A stretch of DNA of 64,000 nucleotides from Chryseobacterium sp. LJ668 (GCF_019613955.1 NZ_CP080443.1:682001-746000), one strand, 5' to 3'. Shown: positions 34,985 to 44,583, counted from the stretch's first letter. A program made the numbers and translations. Notes: generated from the sequence alone by a model not told the origin.

Positions 34985-36046
34985 ATGGATTTACTTACAT
35001 TTAAATTAATACTTGTACTGGCACTTTTCCTGTTATCATTAACGATAGCGGCCTATTCAACATGGGCAGAAAGAAAAGTAGCAGCCATAATGCAGGACAG
35101 AATAGGGCCTAACAGATCAGGACCATTTGGTTTGCTGCAGCCTCTTGCAGATGGTGGAAAATTTTTCTTTAAAGAAGACTTTACCCCTCAAAATGCAGAA
35201 AAGTTCCTTTTTGTATTGGGACCGGCATTGGTGATGTTTATCTCATTGATTACCGGAGCGGTTATTCCTTGGGGCAGAACATTAAATATTGGTGGTGAAT
35301 CTTTCGATCTACAAGTTGCTAATATTGATGTAGGTGTACTTTTCATTATAGGAATGGCTTCTATCGGAGTTTACGGAATTATGATCGGAGGCTGGGCTTC
35401 TAACAATAAATATTCATTACTAGGTGCAATCCGTGCTTCGTCGCAGATGATTTCTTATGAATTGGCGATGGGTCTTGCATTACTTTCTATCATTATGATG
35501 ACGGGAAGTTTAGATTTAAAAGTAATTACCGAAACTCAGACTTCAGGCAAAATCTGGGGTCTTTTTGAGATAGATGGGTTAAACTGGAATATACTCTACC
35601 AACCTTTGGCATTTTTAATATTCTTTGTTGCGGCTTTGGCAGAAACCAACCGTCACCCTTTCGATTTACCGGAGTGTGAATCTGAATTGGTTACAGGATA
35701 TTCTACCGAATACTCATCTATGAAATTAGGATTGTACATGTTTGGTGAATATGTGAATATGTTTATATCCAATGCATTTATGGTGGTTCTTTTCTTCGGA
35801 GGATACAACTATCCGGGAATCGAATGGGTAACCCAGAACTGGGGAGAAAATGCAGCAGGAATTTTAAGTATCGTAGCATTTTTAACCAAAACGGTTGTCG
35901 GAATTTTGATCTTTATGTGGATCAGATGGACGCTTCCGAGATTCAGATATGACCAATTGATGCACTTAGGATGGAAAACATTAATTCCGTTGGCATTGGT
36001 TAACCTGATGATTACAGGAGCTGTAATTTTAGCTTTTGGAAATTAA
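34985..36046 (+). CDS. nuoH: NADH-quinone oxidoreductase subunit H
   Basis: The 353-residue membrane subunit has eight predicted helices. The loop YSTWAERKVAAIMQDRIGPN (about 24-43) is the family hallmark near the quinone tunnel. FDLPECESELVTGYSTEYS (about 227-245) is the acidic loop thought to couple quinone chemistry to proton pumping. It links the hydrophilic arm to the antiporter arm. Confidence 0.97.
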   Translation: MDLLTFKLILVLALFLLSLTIAAYSTWAERKVAAIMQDRIGPNRSGPFGLLQPLADGGKFFFKEDFTPQNAEKFLFVLGPALVMFISLITGAVIPWGRTLNIGGESFDLQVANIDVGVLFIIGMASIGVYGIMIGGWASNNKYSLLGAIRASSQMISYELAMGLALLSIIMMTGSLDLKVITETQTSGKIWGLFEIDGLNWNILYQPLAFLIFFVAALAETNRHPFDLPECESELVTGYSTEYSSMKLGLYMFGEYVNMFISNAFMVVLFFGGYNYPGIEWVTQNWGENAAGILSIVAFLTKTVVGILIFMWIRWTLPRFRYDQLMHLGWKTLIPLALVNLMITGAVILAFGN

Positions 36047-36069
36047 TAAATTGAATATAAATTAAGATA

Positions 36070-36112
36070 AGACACAAGATTAGTCTAATGTCTAACATCT
36101 AATATCTATAAA
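36070..36112 (+). repeat. Degenerate short-word spacer between nuoH and nuoI
   Basis: Words GTCTAATGTCTAACATCTAATATCTAT repeat a [A/G]TCTAA unit with drift. This is the same style of spacer as before nuoD, nuoF and nuoH, with different words. Confidence 0.5.
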
Positions 36113-36115
36113 TAA

Positions 36116-36673
36116 ATGAAACTTACAAACAGATCAAAAGTTGTTTCGAATAAAGAAATGACCCTTGCTGAAAAAATCTACCTCCCGGCGATTTTTAAAG
36201 GTATGGGGATTACTTTTAAGCATGCTGTGAGAACCGTTATAAAAGGCGCACCTGCAGTATATTCTTATCCTGAAGTACAGAAACCGAGAGCAGATATCTG
36301 GAGAGGTCAGCACGTTCTGAAAAGAGATGAAGAAGGCAGAGAAAGATGTACAGCTTGTGGTTTGTGCGCAGTGGCATGTCCTGCCGAAGCCATTACAATG
36401 ACGGCTTCAGAAAGAACAAGAGAAGAAAAAGATCTTTACAGAGAAGAAAAATATGCATCAGTATATGAAATCAATATGTTGAGATGTATTTTCTGCGGTA
36501 TGTGTGAAGAGGCTTGTCCGAAATCTGCAATTTATCTGACAGACCGTTTGGTAGATGTAGAAACCAACAGAGGTTCTTTCATTTATGGAAAAGATAAATT
36601 GGTTGAAAAAATTAATGAAAGGATTGACATCACAGAAAGACAGTCCGAGAAACAAAAAAATGCGGTAAAATAA
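36116..36673 (+). CDS. nuoI: NADH-quinone oxidoreductase subunit I
   Basis: The 185-residue ferredoxin-like subunit has two complete [4Fe-4S] motifs, CTACGLCAVACPAEAI (about 78-93) and CIFCGMCEEACPKSAI (about 122-137), holding clusters N6a and N6b. The N-terminal amphipathic helix (about 25-45) contacts the membrane arm. Its stop overlaps the nuoJ start by one base (TAATG). Confidence 0.97.
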   Translation: MKLTNRSKVVSNKEMTLAEKIYLPAIFKGMGITFKHAVRTVIKGAPAVYSYPEVQKPRADIWRGQHVLKRDEEGRERCTACGLCAVACPAEAITMTASERTREEKDLYREEKYASVYEINMLRCIFCGMCEEACPKSAIYLTDRLVDVETNRGSFIYGKDKLVEKINERIDITERQSEKQKNAVK

Positions 36674-37170
36674 TGGATCAGTTTTTATTTTTCTTGGTGG
36701 CGTTTTTAGCAGTGTCGAGTGCGGTTTACTTCGTATTTGCGAGAAATCCTCTCTACGCTATTCTGTCATTAATTGTTACAATGTTTTCAATCGCCGGAAT
36801 GTACATTCTTCTGAATGCTCAGTTTTTGGCCATCATACAGATCATCGTTTACGCAGGTGCGATCATGGTTTTATTCCTTTATATCTTAATGATGCTTAAC
36901 CTTAATAAAGAAGACGAAAGTAAGAAGAACAATACTTTAAAGTTTGTTGGAGTTTTTACAGCCGGTCTTTTATTAATTGGGGTTTTAGGTGTTTTCAGAG
37001 GAGTTCAGGAGCAACATGTGGTAGTAGAAAACGTAGACAAAGGTGTTGGTCTTACGAAAAACTTGGGAAGACTTTTATTCAACGAATATGTTTTGCCGTT
37101 TGAGCTTGCTTCCATCCTGATTTTAGCAGGGATTGTAGGTGCGGTATTAATCGGTAAAAAAGATTTATAA
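36673..37170 (+). CDS. nuoJ: NADH-quinone oxidoreductase subunit J
   Basis: The 165-residue protein has five TM helices. The conserved TM3 segment IIQIIVYAGAIMVLFLYILM (about 55-74), with its pi-bulge-forming GAI, identifies it. The long loop between TM4 and TM5 is typical. It overlaps nuoI by one base and precedes nuoK by 3 bp. Confidence 0.96.
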   Translation: MDQFLFFLVAFLAVSSAVYFVFARNPLYAILSLIVTMFSIAGMYILLNAQFLAIIQIIVYAGAIMVLFLYILMMLNLNKEDESKKNNTLKFVGVFTAGLLLIGVLGVFRGVQEQHVVVENVDKGVGLTKNLGRLLFNEYVLPFELASILILAGIVGAVLIGKKDL

Positions 37171-37173
37171 ATT

Positions 37174-37503
37174 ATGGGAGAAGTAAATACTTTTATACAA
37201 AGCGTCCCTTTGGAATATTTCATCATCCTTTCGTCAGTATTGTTCTGTCTTGGGGTTTTGGGAGTATTGCTGAGAAAAAACGCAATTGTAATTTTGGGTT
37301 GTGTGGAGCTTATGCTTAATTCTGTAAACCTTTTGCTGGCTGCATTTTCAGCATACAACGGGAACAGTGACGGACAACTTTTAGTTTTCTTCATTATGGT
37401 GGTTGCTGCTGCAGAAGTTGCTGTAGGTTTAGCAATTATTGCGATGCTCTACAGAAATACCCGTTCTGTGGATGTAAGTATATTTAATAAATTAAGAGGA
37501 TAA
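37174..37503 (+). CDS. nuoK: NADH-quinone oxidoreductase subunit K
   Basis: The 109-residue, three-TM protein has conserved glutamates in ILGCVELMLNSVNLLL (TM2, about 47-62) and in MVVAAAEVAVGLAI (TM3, about 74-87), both in the proton path. Followed by nuoL after 3 bp. Confidence 0.97.
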   Translation: MGEVNTFIQSVPLEYFIILSSVLFCLGVLGVLLRKNAIVILGCVELMLNSVNLLLAAFSAYNGNSDGQLLVFFIMVVAAAEVAVGLAIIAMLYRNTRSVDVSIFNKLRG

Positions 37504-37506
37504 AGA

Positions 37507-39420
37507 ATGGAAAATTTAGTCTATGCAATAATACTTTTACCACTTTTAGGTTTTCTCATTAACGGTTTATTCGGGAAAAATCTTCCAAAAATAGTGGTGG
37601 GTTCTCTGGCTACGGCAATGGTTTTTATTCCGTTCTGTATTGCAGTAAATATTTTCATGAATTTTGATTCTGAAAGCCAGCCCATAATCGTAAAAGCTTT
37701 TGAATGGTTTAGAGTTAACGGAATTCAAATTAACTTCGGTTTCCAGATCGATCAGCTGTCATTAATGATGGTAATGATCATCACAGGAATCGGATCTTTG
37801 ATTCACCTCTACTCTATCGGATATATGAGTCATGATACAGGTTTCTATAAGTTTTTCACTTATTTAAATCTGTTTATCTTCTCAATGTTACTTTTGGTAA
37901 TGGGAAGCAACTACTTAATCTTATTCATCGGATGGGAAGGTGTAGGTTTGTGTTCTTACTTACTGATTGGTTTCTGGTACACGAACGAAGAATATGGGAA
38001 AGCAGCGAGAAAAGCTTTCATCATGAACAGAATTGGTGACCTTGCTTTGTTGATCGGAATCTTTATGATCGCTTCTCAAACAAATGCAGTTGATTATTTA
38101 ACGGTTGCTCAAAACGCAGGGAAATTTGAATTAGACGGAACAATTATCATATTTATCACAGCGAGTTTATTCATTGGTGCAACAGGAAAATCGGCTCAGG
38201 TTCCTTTATATACATGGTTACCCGATGCGATGGCTGGTCCAACACCGGTTTCTGCATTAATTCACGCGGCGACGATGGTAACGGCAGGTATTTATCTGGT
38301 AGTAAGATCAAACTTCTTATTTACTTTAGCTCCAACCGTACAAGACGGAATTTTATTAATCGGATTCTTAACCGCAGCATTGGCAGGTTTCTATGCGCTT
38401 CGTCAGAACGACATCAAGAAAGTATTGGCATATTCTACGGTTTCACAACTTGGTTTTATGTTTATCGCTTTAGGTTTAGGAGCTTACACAACAGCAATGT
38501 TCCACGTGATGACACACGCTTTCTTTAAAGCTTTGTTGTTCTTGGGTGCGGGTTCAGTAATTCACGCGATGAGCAACGAGCAGGATATGCGTTTTATGGG
38601 AGGTTTGAAAAAATATATTCCCATCACGCATGCAACTTTCCTGATTGGAACTTTAGCAATCTCAGGATTCCCTTTATTATCAGGGATGATTTCAAAAGAC
38701 GAAATTTTAGTGGCAGCTTATGCTAAAAACCCTGTTTACTGGGTGATGCTATTCATCTTAGCAGCTGTTACGGCAACTTATATGTTCAGACTGTATTACC
38801 TGACTTTCCACGGAGAGTTCAGAGGTACAGAAGAACAGAAACATCATTTACACGAAAGTCCATTAAACATGACTTTACCGTTAATTGTTTTGGCTGTCCT
38901 TTCAGTGCTTGGAGGTTTCATCAACCTTCCTCACTTCATCGGTCATGGTCATTATGCTAAATTAATGGAATGGCTGAAACCTGTTTTGACAGAAGAAAGC
39001 TTTAACCAAATGGAAACTACGCTTACAGGAGTAGCAGAAAACACCGAATTTATTCTTTTGGGAGCAACAGTTGCCATGTTTTTCGCAGTTTGGTTTATCG
39101 TGAAAAACACATATGTGAATAAGAAAAAAAGAGCTATTGCTGAAGACGATTATACAGGATGGGAAAAACTTTCTGCTAAGAAACTTTACGTAGACGAACT
39201 TTACAATGCATTGATTGTAAAAACCGTTGAAGGACTGGGACGTGGGGGAAAAATGTTTGACAAAGGCGTTCTGGATCGTTTTGTAGATTATGTGGGAGAA
39301 GGCGCTGAAGACAGCGGAAGATCAATGAAGCGTATACAGAACGGAAATGTAGAAAACTACATTCTGATCATGTCTTTAGCTGTGGGAATTATATTAATTG
39401 TTAACTTTATATTACAATAA
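37507..39420 (+). CDS. nuoL: NADH-quinone oxidoreductase subunit L
   Basis: The 637-residue antiporter-like subunit has about 16 TM helices. Signatures: FIGWEGVGLCSYLLIGFW (about 139-156, TM5 Glu), PDAMAGPTPVSALIHAATMV (about 239-258, TM7-8 Lys/His region) and FFKALLFLGAGSVIHAM. The long lateral helix is represented by the C-terminal 100 residues ending in a last TM. Its stop overlaps the nuoM start by one base (TAATG). Confidence 0.97.
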   Translation: MENLVYAIILLPLLGFLINGLFGKNLPKIVVGSLATAMVFIPFCIAVNIFMNFDSESQPIIVKAFEWFRVNGIQINFGFQIDQLSLMMVMIITGIGSLIHLYSIGYMSHDTGFYKFFTYLNLFIFSMLLLVMGSNYLILFIGWEGVGLCSYLLIGFWYTNEEYGKAARKAFIMNRIGDLALLIGIFMIASQTNAVDYLTVAQNAGKFELDGTIIIFITASLFIGATGKSAQVPLYTWLPDAMAGPTPVSALIHAATMVTAGIYLVVRSNFLFTLAPTVQDGILLIGFLTAALAGFYALRQNDIKKVLAYSTVSQLGFMFIALGLGAYTTAMFHVMTHAFFKALLFLGAGSVIHAMSNEQDMRFMGGLKKYIPITHATFLIGTLAISGFPLLSGMISKDEILVAAYAKNPVYWVMLFILAAVTATYMFRLYYLTFHGEFRGTEEQKHHLHESPLNMTLPLIVLAVLSVLGGFINLPHFIGHGHYAKLMEWLKPVLTEESFNQMETTLTGVAENTEFILLGATVAMFFAVWFIVKNTYVNKKKRAIAEDDYTGWEKLSAKKLYVDELYNALIVKTVEGLGRGGKMFDKGVLDRFVDYVGEGAEDSGRSMKRIQNGNVENYILIMSLAVGIILIVNFILQ

Positions 39421-40913
39421 TGTCTTATTTACTATTAACATTATTACTTTTACCTCTAGTAGGTTCGGGATTGGTCTTTGCATGGAGGAATACCTCAAGC
39501 AAATACCTGGCATTAGGAATTGCTTTGATTCAAATGCTGCTTACATTTTACGTTGTTTCGGATTTTGATTTTAATCCGACCGTAGACAGCGTATTGCAGT
39601 ACGAGATTAACGAGCCTTGGTCGCAATTTATAAAAAGTAAACTTCATTTCGGAATTGACGGGATGAGCTTGCTTCTTTTATTGTTGACCAATATTTTGAT
39701 GCCGATCATTATTTTATCATCTTTTAATGAAAATGTAAGCTATAAAAACACATTCTACGGTCTGATTTTGCTGATGCAATTCGGATTGGTGGGTGTTTTT
39801 ACCGCTTTAGACGGACTGTTGTTCTACATTTTCTGGGAAATAACTTTGATTCCGATCTGGTTTATCGCCGCACTTTGGGGGCAGGAAAACAAAAGACTTG
39901 AGTTCACTACAAAATTCTTCGTATATACTTTCGTAGGATCCTTGTTTATGTTGGCTGGTTTAATTTACGTTTACAATCATTCAGCATCATTTGCTTTGAC
40001 AGATTTGTATAACGCAAACTTGGGTGAAACTCAACAGATTGTTGTTTTCTGGTTTATTTTCTTTGCATTTGCAGTAAAACTTCCGGTTTTTCCATTCCAC
40101 ACTTGGCAACCGGATACTTATACTTACTCTCCAACTCAGGGATCAATGTTGTTATCAGGGATTATGCTTAAAATGGCAATCTACGGTGTGCTTCGGTATC
40201 TGATTCCGATTACACCGACTGCAATTTTCGGAATTTCCGGACAGATTGTAATTATCTTAGCGATTGTAGGAATTGTGCACGGAGCATTAATCGCAATCAT
40301 TCAAACAGATATGAAGAGAATCATTGCGTATTCTTCTTTCTCGCACGTTGGATTGATGGTAGCAGGTATTTTCTCTTCTGCAGTGCTTACTTTAAGAGGA
40401 ACATTTACGATTGAAGGAGCTGAAGGAGCTTTGGTACAGACATTTGCTCACGGTATTAACGTGGCAGGTTTATTCTTCTGTGCTGATATTTTATACAAAA
40501 GATTTAAATCAAGAGACATCAGACAGATGGGAGGTTTGGCGAAAGTCGCTCCTAAGTTTGCCGTTTTATTTTTGATTATCATATTAGGTTCGATGGGAGT
40601 TCCATTGACGAATGGTTTCATCGGAGAATTCATTTTGATTAAATCGATCTTCGACTTTAATGTATTGGCTTCAGTAATTGCAGGTCTTACCGTTATTCTT
40701 TGTGCAGTTTATCTATTAAGATTCTACGGAAAAGCAATGTTCGGACAAGGTGACGAAGCAGTTTTAAGCACAGCAAAAGATTTATCTGCAGTAGAATTCT
40801 CGGTATTGGCGAGTATTGCAGTATTTGTAATTGTACTGGGAGTTTTTCCTCAGCCGGTTATTGATATGGTAAGTAGTTCACTGAAGTTTATTTACACTTC
40901 AATGATTAACTAA
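39420..40913 (+). CDS. nuoM: NADH-quinone oxidoreductase subunit M
   Basis: The 497-residue antiporter-like subunit has about 14 TM helices. Signatures: FYIFWEITLIPIWFIAALWG (about 137-156, conserved Glu), AVKLPVFPFHTWQPDTYTYS (about 219-238) and QTDMKRIIAYSSFSHVGLMV (about 298-317). Start at 39420 overlaps the nuoL stop. Confidence 0.97.
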   Translation: MSYLLLTLLLLPLVGSGLVFAWRNTSSKYLALGIALIQMLLTFYVVSDFDFNPTVDSVLQYEINEPWSQFIKSKLHFGIDGMSLLLLLLTNILMPIIILSSFNENVSYKNTFYGLILLMQFGLVGVFTALDGLLFYIFWEITLIPIWFIAALWGQENKRLEFTTKFFVYTFVGSLFMLAGLIYVYNHSASFALTDLYNANLGETQQIVVFWFIFFAFAVKLPVFPFHTWQPDTYTYSPTQGSMLLSGIMLKMAIYGVLRYLIPITPTAIFGISGQIVIILAIVGIVHGALIAIIQTDMKRIIAYSSFSHVGLMVAGIFSSAVLTLRGTFTIEGAEGALVQTFAHGINVAGLFFCADILYKRFKSRDIRQMGGLAKVAPKFAVLFLIIILGSMGVPLTNGFIGEFILIKSIFDFNVLASVIAGLTVILCAVYLLRFYGKAMFGQGDEAVLSTAKDLSAVEFSVLASIAVFVIVLGVFPQPVIDMVSSSLKFIYTSMIN

Positions 40914-41072
40914 AATTTAAATAGTAAAAGATTAAGAATTATTCAGAGAGCGAAAAGAGTAAAGAGAAAAGATAATAGATTAAAGATTTTAAAGACTGTA
41001 TTTCACAACATTAAATCTTAAATAAACAACTTTGAACTTTAAACCTTCAATCTCCAATCTCAAATATAAATT
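40914..41072 (+). repeat. Degenerate short-word spacer between nuoM and nuoN
   Basis: The 159-bp gap is made of drifting purine-rich words (AAAGATTAAGAA, AAAGAGTAAAGAGAAAAGATAA, ATTAAAGATTTTAAAG) and then a CTTTGAACTTTAAACCTTCAATCTCCAATCTC stretch read in two parts. No gene or hairpin terminator is seen, so nuoN is probably still co-transcribed. Confidence 0.5.
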
Positions 41073-42458
41073 ATGAGTGTTTTAATTATTGTTTTCCTAA
41101 CTGCAGTTGCTGCGTTATTTTCGGGAGTTTTTGAGCAAGGAAAATTCGCAAGATACATTGGGATTTTTGGATTAATCATTGCCTTATATGTAAGTTTCTT
41201 ACCGGAAGCTTCATTCTTTGCGCAGTACAGACACATGTATGACTACACCGCAAACACTGCGTTGTTTACAAAAATATCTTTGGTAACGACTTTACTATTA
41301 TTCTTTTTGGGAGGTTTCGCTTTCAGCAATCACAGAAGCCACCAGTCAGAATTGTATGCCTTGATGCTTTTTGCTCTTTGTGGCGGAATTATCCTTTTCG
41401 GTTTCCAGAACTTAGTGACTTTATTCTTAGGAATTGAGATTCTTTCTATTCCTTTGTATGTAATGGCGGGAGCGAACAAAACAGATCTAAGATCAAACGA
41501 AGCTTCTATTAAATACTTCCTGATGGGTGCATTTGCAACAGGTTTCTTACTGTTTGGTATCGCATTTATCTATGGAAGTACAGGAACTTTTGATTTATAT
41601 AAAATTCAGGAATTTACAATCACGAATCCTAAAAACATCATGTTGATTTTGGGGGTAATCATGATGCTTTGCGCAATGTCGTTCAAAGTAGCTTTAGCAC
41701 CATTCCACATGTGGAGTCCGGATGTGTATGCCGGTTCACCATCTTTGATCACAGCTTTTATGGCGAGTGTGGTGAAAATATCAGGATTTTTTGCACTGTT
41801 CAGATTAATGACAATAGGATTCTCCGGTGTAACTGCTGAATGGATTAATATTTTGGGCGTATTTTTAATCATCACTTTATTCCTTGCCAATGCAATGGGT
41901 CTTGCACAGACCAATGCAAAAAGAATGTTGGCCTACTCGTCAGTTTCCCATGCAGGATATATCGGGTTGGTTTTCTTCGGGATGAATGCACTTTCTACGT
42001 ATACTTTAGCATTTTACTTATTCGCCTATTCACTTTCAACAGTGGGCGTATTTATGTGCTTGATTTGGGTAGAAAAAATAAAAAGAGAAACCTCATTTGG
42101 CGCTTTCAAAGGATTGGCAAAAACAGAACCGTTATTAGCTGTTGTAGCAACCATCTCTTTATTGTCAATGGCAGGAATTCCTTTGACAGCAGGTTTTATG
42201 GGTAAATTCTCATTGTTTGCTCAGGCATTGACAAAAGATGATAATACATTCTTGGTAATCGTAGCAGTTTTAGGTTCGGCAATTTCTATTGCGTATTATT
42301 TAAGGTTGATTATTGCGATGTTCTTTTTTAAAGAAAGCACCTTCAAAACTGCAGAGAAAGTGACCATTACGTATAATATTGTTGCGGTGGTAATCATTGC
42401 TTCACTGGTAATATTAGGAGTTTATCCTGATTTTTTCGCGAAGCAGTTTGGATTGTAA
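41073..42458 (+). CDS. nuoN: NADH-quinone oxidoreductase subunit N
   Basis: The 461-residue antiporter-like subunit has about 14 TM helices. Signatures: LVTLFLGIEILSIPLYVMAG (about 115-134, conserved Glu), ALAPFHMWSPDVYAGSPSLI (about 208-227) and QTNAKRMLAYSSVSHAGYIG. It is the last gene of the complex I operon and is followed by a strong terminator, which also marks the edge of the accessory island. Confidence 0.97.
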   Translation: MSVLIIVFLTAVAALFSGVFEQGKFARYIGIFGLIIALYVSFLPEASFFAQYRHMYDYTANTALFTKISLVTTLLLFFLGGFAFSNHRSHQSELYALMLFALCGGIILFGFQNLVTLFLGIEILSIPLYVMAGANKTDLRSNEASIKYFLMGAFATGFLLFGIAFIYGSTGTFDLYKIQEFTITNPKNIMLILGVIMMLCAMSFKVALAPFHMWSPDVYAGSPSLITAFMASVVKISGFFALFRLMTIGFSGVTAEWINILGVFLIITLFLANAMGLAQTNAKRMLAYSSVSHAGYIGLVFFGMNALSTYTLAFYLFAYSLSTVGVFMCLIWVEKIKRETSFGAFKGLAKTEPLLAVVATISLLSMAGIPLTAGFMGKFSLFAQALTKDDNTFLVIVAVLGSAISIAYYLRLIIAMFFFKESTFKTAEKVTITYNIVAVVIIASLVILGVYPDFFAKQFGL

Positions 42459-42475
42459 TCTAAATTAAAATATAT

Positions 42476-42510
42476 AAAAAACCTTTCAACGTATTTTGAA
42501 AGGTTTTTTT
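42476..42510 (+). terminator. Rho-independent terminator of the nuo operon
   Basis: ACCTTTCAA (42481-42489) pairs with TTGAAAGGT (42496-42504) around a 6-nt loop, flanked by A-run and T-run. Confidence 0.9.
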
Positions 42511-42783
42511 GTGACAATAACTTGAGTATTGATCGATACCAATATTTTCAGCTCCCGTTCTTTCTAAGGGTTTTGATTTTATTACTAACGCCCCAACAGG
42601 AACGGGAGTACTAAATGCTACACTGGAAGCAGTTATTGGATGAAAATATTTTCCCAACAGTACGAAACAACAGGGGAAACTGAATATTTAACAAGGGTAA
42701 TATTGCATATAGTATCTCTCATGATTGGGGCTGCTTGTCTTGATTCAATTTTAAAATTTGCCAAGCTATTATCAAATAGATGA
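42511..42783. other. Left edge of accessory island, no confident gene
   Basis: 273 bp without a supported gene. A minus-strand frame (42460-42657, TTG start) reads TASSVAFSTPVPVGALVIK, which looks protein-like but runs into the nuo terminator and lacks a normal start. It may be the remnant of a decayed gene. Confidence 0.4.
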
Positions 42784-43017
42784 ATGTACAATATATGCGT
42801 GCAAATTATCGAAAGTCAAGCGTGTCCGGAAACGGTGAAATTCTTTTCTCTTTGCTCAGGCGGAAATAACAAAGCATTAAATTATGCTTATGTAATTATT
42901 TCCGGTGATGGGATTGGATATTTTTTGATTGTTTATGATGGTAATCGAATGATCAGTTTTAAAGTGAATAGCTGTAATTCCGAAGGCTGTTTGCTTCGAT
43001 CAATTGAAGAAGTTTAA
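42784..43017 (+). CDS. Small hypothetical protein upstream of AbiH
   Basis: The 77-residue frame contains four Cys (CVQ, CPE, LCSGG, NSCNSEGC) and a beta-rich middle (YVIISGDGIGYFLIVYDG). No family is recognised. It ends 23 bp before the AbiH start, so it could be a small partner, but it may also be a leftover fragment. Coding status is uncertain. Confidence 0.35.
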   Translation: MYNICVQIIESQACPETVKFFSLCSGGNNKALNYAYVIISGDGIGYFLIVYDGNRMISFKVNSCNSEGCLLRSIEEV

Positions 43018-43040
43018 TATCTTTACATTAAAACTATTCC

Positions 43041-44345
43041 ATGATAAAAAGAATAATTCTAATCGGAAATGGCTTTGATTTAGCTCATGAAATGCCAACT
43101 TCTTATAACAATTTTATAGATAATTATTGGTCTAAAATTGATTATCGTCTTTCACAATCTCGAGAACCTCATTACTCTTCAAAGGATTTCGCAGTTACCT
43201 ATACATATGGTTACGTGAGTGGTGATATATTTAATGCAGCAAGAAATTCGAGTACTTTTCTTTCAAGAGAATATTTAGAAAATGGCATATTCAACACATC
43301 TCACAAGATTTTACAAATACATAATAATTTTCTTTTTCAAATATCTGAAAAGTCATTTGAAAATTGGGTTGATATAGAAAATGAATATTATGATATACTT
43401 TTAAGCCTAATTCCTGATAATGATAGTAGAGAAGGCGGGATTAAAAAAATAAATGAAGAATTAAAGCGTATTAAAGATGAATTAAAAAATTACTTAGTTG
43501 AAGTCGAAGATAAGTTTCAACATTCTGATAAAATAGTAGATCATATTAAAAACATAATGGATCAACCCATTAGAATTGAGGATTTATCCGAAGAAGCTAA
43601 GAAAAAGATATACAAAGAAAAATGGGAAATGTTTAAAAACATTGCTCTAAACGAAAATCCAGATAAAAACAATATAGTGGAATTCTATACCAGTAAATTT
43701 GATAAATTTTTACATAGTATTGTCTCCAAAGCAGTTTGGAGCGAGTCAGCCTTCTATACACTTCTAAAATCGCATGAAGATAAATTTTTTGAAGATAGAC
43801 ATGACTCAGTAGAAGTAATTAGTTTCAACTATACTTCTACCGAAAAGATTTACGAAAAGTTAATTGATTTTAACGTAACGCATATTCATGGAGAATTAAA
43901 AAATGACGATAATCCCCTAATATTTGGATACGGTGATGAACTTGATGATTCATATTTACAAATTGAGAAACTGAGAAATGATGCATTTTTAGACAACATG
44001 AAATCAATTAATTATTCTAAAACTAGTAATTATAAAAAAGTTCTATCAATATTAGAAAGCGGATTGTTTCAGGTATACATTTTGGGGCATTCATGTGGCA
44101 ATTCTGATCGAACATTATTGAATACAATTTTCGAGCATGAGAATTGCGCCTCGATAAAATTATTTTACTATCAAGATTCACCGAATACTGACCGATATTT
44201 TGATACTTACAAAAATATTTCTAGAAACTTCAATAGTAAGACAAAATTAAGGGATCGTGTTGTTAATTGGCAGCAATCGGAACCTTTAATACCTTATACT
44301 TTAAAAATAGAAGTTGTAGATGACTTTAAATACAGTAAACGTTAA
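43041..44345 (+). CDS. AbiH-family abortive-infection protein, copy 1
   Basis: The 434-residue protein opens RIILIGNGFDLAHEMPTSYN, the AbiH signature with a glycine-rich nucleotide-loop-like start. Further shared blocks are FENWVDIENEYYDILL (about 111-126), EVISFNYTSTEKIYEK (about 256-271), THIHGELKNDD...IFGYGDELDD, and ILGHSCGNSDRTLLNTIFEH (about 350-369). AbiH proteins were described as single-gene phage abortive infection in lactococci; the biochemical action is not settled. It is visibly richer in A and T than the adjoining nuo genes. A 73-codon gene follows with no gap. A TATCTTTA box lies 15 nt before the start. Confidence 0.88.
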   Translation: MIKRIILIGNGFDLAHEMPTSYNNFIDNYWSKIDYRLSQSREPHYSSKDFAVTYTYGYVSGDIFNAARNSSTFLSREYLENGIFNTSHKILQIHNNFLFQISEKSFENWVDIENEYYDILLSLIPDNDSREGGIKKINEELKRIKDELKNYLVEVEDKFQHSDKIVDHIKNIMDQPIRIEDLSEEAKKKIYKEKWEMFKNIALNENPDKNNIVEFYTSKFDKFLHSIVSKAVWSESAFYTLLKSHEDKFFEDRHDSVEVISFNYTSTEKIYEKLIDFNVTHIHGELKNDDNPLIFGYGDELDDSYLQIEKLRNDAFLDNMKSINYSKTSNYKKVLSILESGLFQVYILGHSCGNSDRTLLNTIFEHENCASIKLFYYQDSPNTDRYFDTYKNISRNFNSKTKLRDRVVNWQQSEPLIPYTLKIEVVDDFKYSKR

Positions 44346-44567
44346 ATGAAACGAAACCGCATAATCTACCACGTAAAACTACACGAACCGATTGAAGGTA
44401 AAGCTGATTTCTTTTTCAGCTCAATTACGGCTATTTACAATACTTTCACCGCAGAACAAATTGGAGTTGCCAGACAGACTTTATATCAGCAAAGTCTACA
44501 GCCTGGTGATGAATATAGGACAAAGTTTTGTGTAGTGAAAAAAGAAGAGGTTTTGAATAATAAGTAA
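44346..44567 (+). CDS. Small protein directly after AbiH copy 1
   Basis: The 73-residue product begins MKRNRIIYHVKLHEPIEG with FFFSSITAIYNTFTAEQIGV in the middle. Its start codon follows the AbiH stop with no intervening base, so translation is probably coupled. The layout of a short beta strand, a helix with AIYxxFTxEQIG and a lysine-rich end resembles small proteins I recall from Bacteroidetes mobile regions, but no function is known. Its base composition is closer to the host than that of AbiH. Confidence 0.55.
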   Translation: MKRNRIIYHVKLHEPIEGKADFFFSSITAIYNTFTAEQIGVARQTLYQQSLQPGDEYRTKFCVVKKEEVLNNK

Positions 44568-44583
44568 TAAGTGATTACAAAAT

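Noticed and set aside
42460..42657. Minus-strand frame reading TASSVAFSTPVPVGALVIK
   Set aside because: It needs a TTG start, runs through the nuo terminator and has no neighbour or homologue I recognise. It is kept only as a possible gene remnant.
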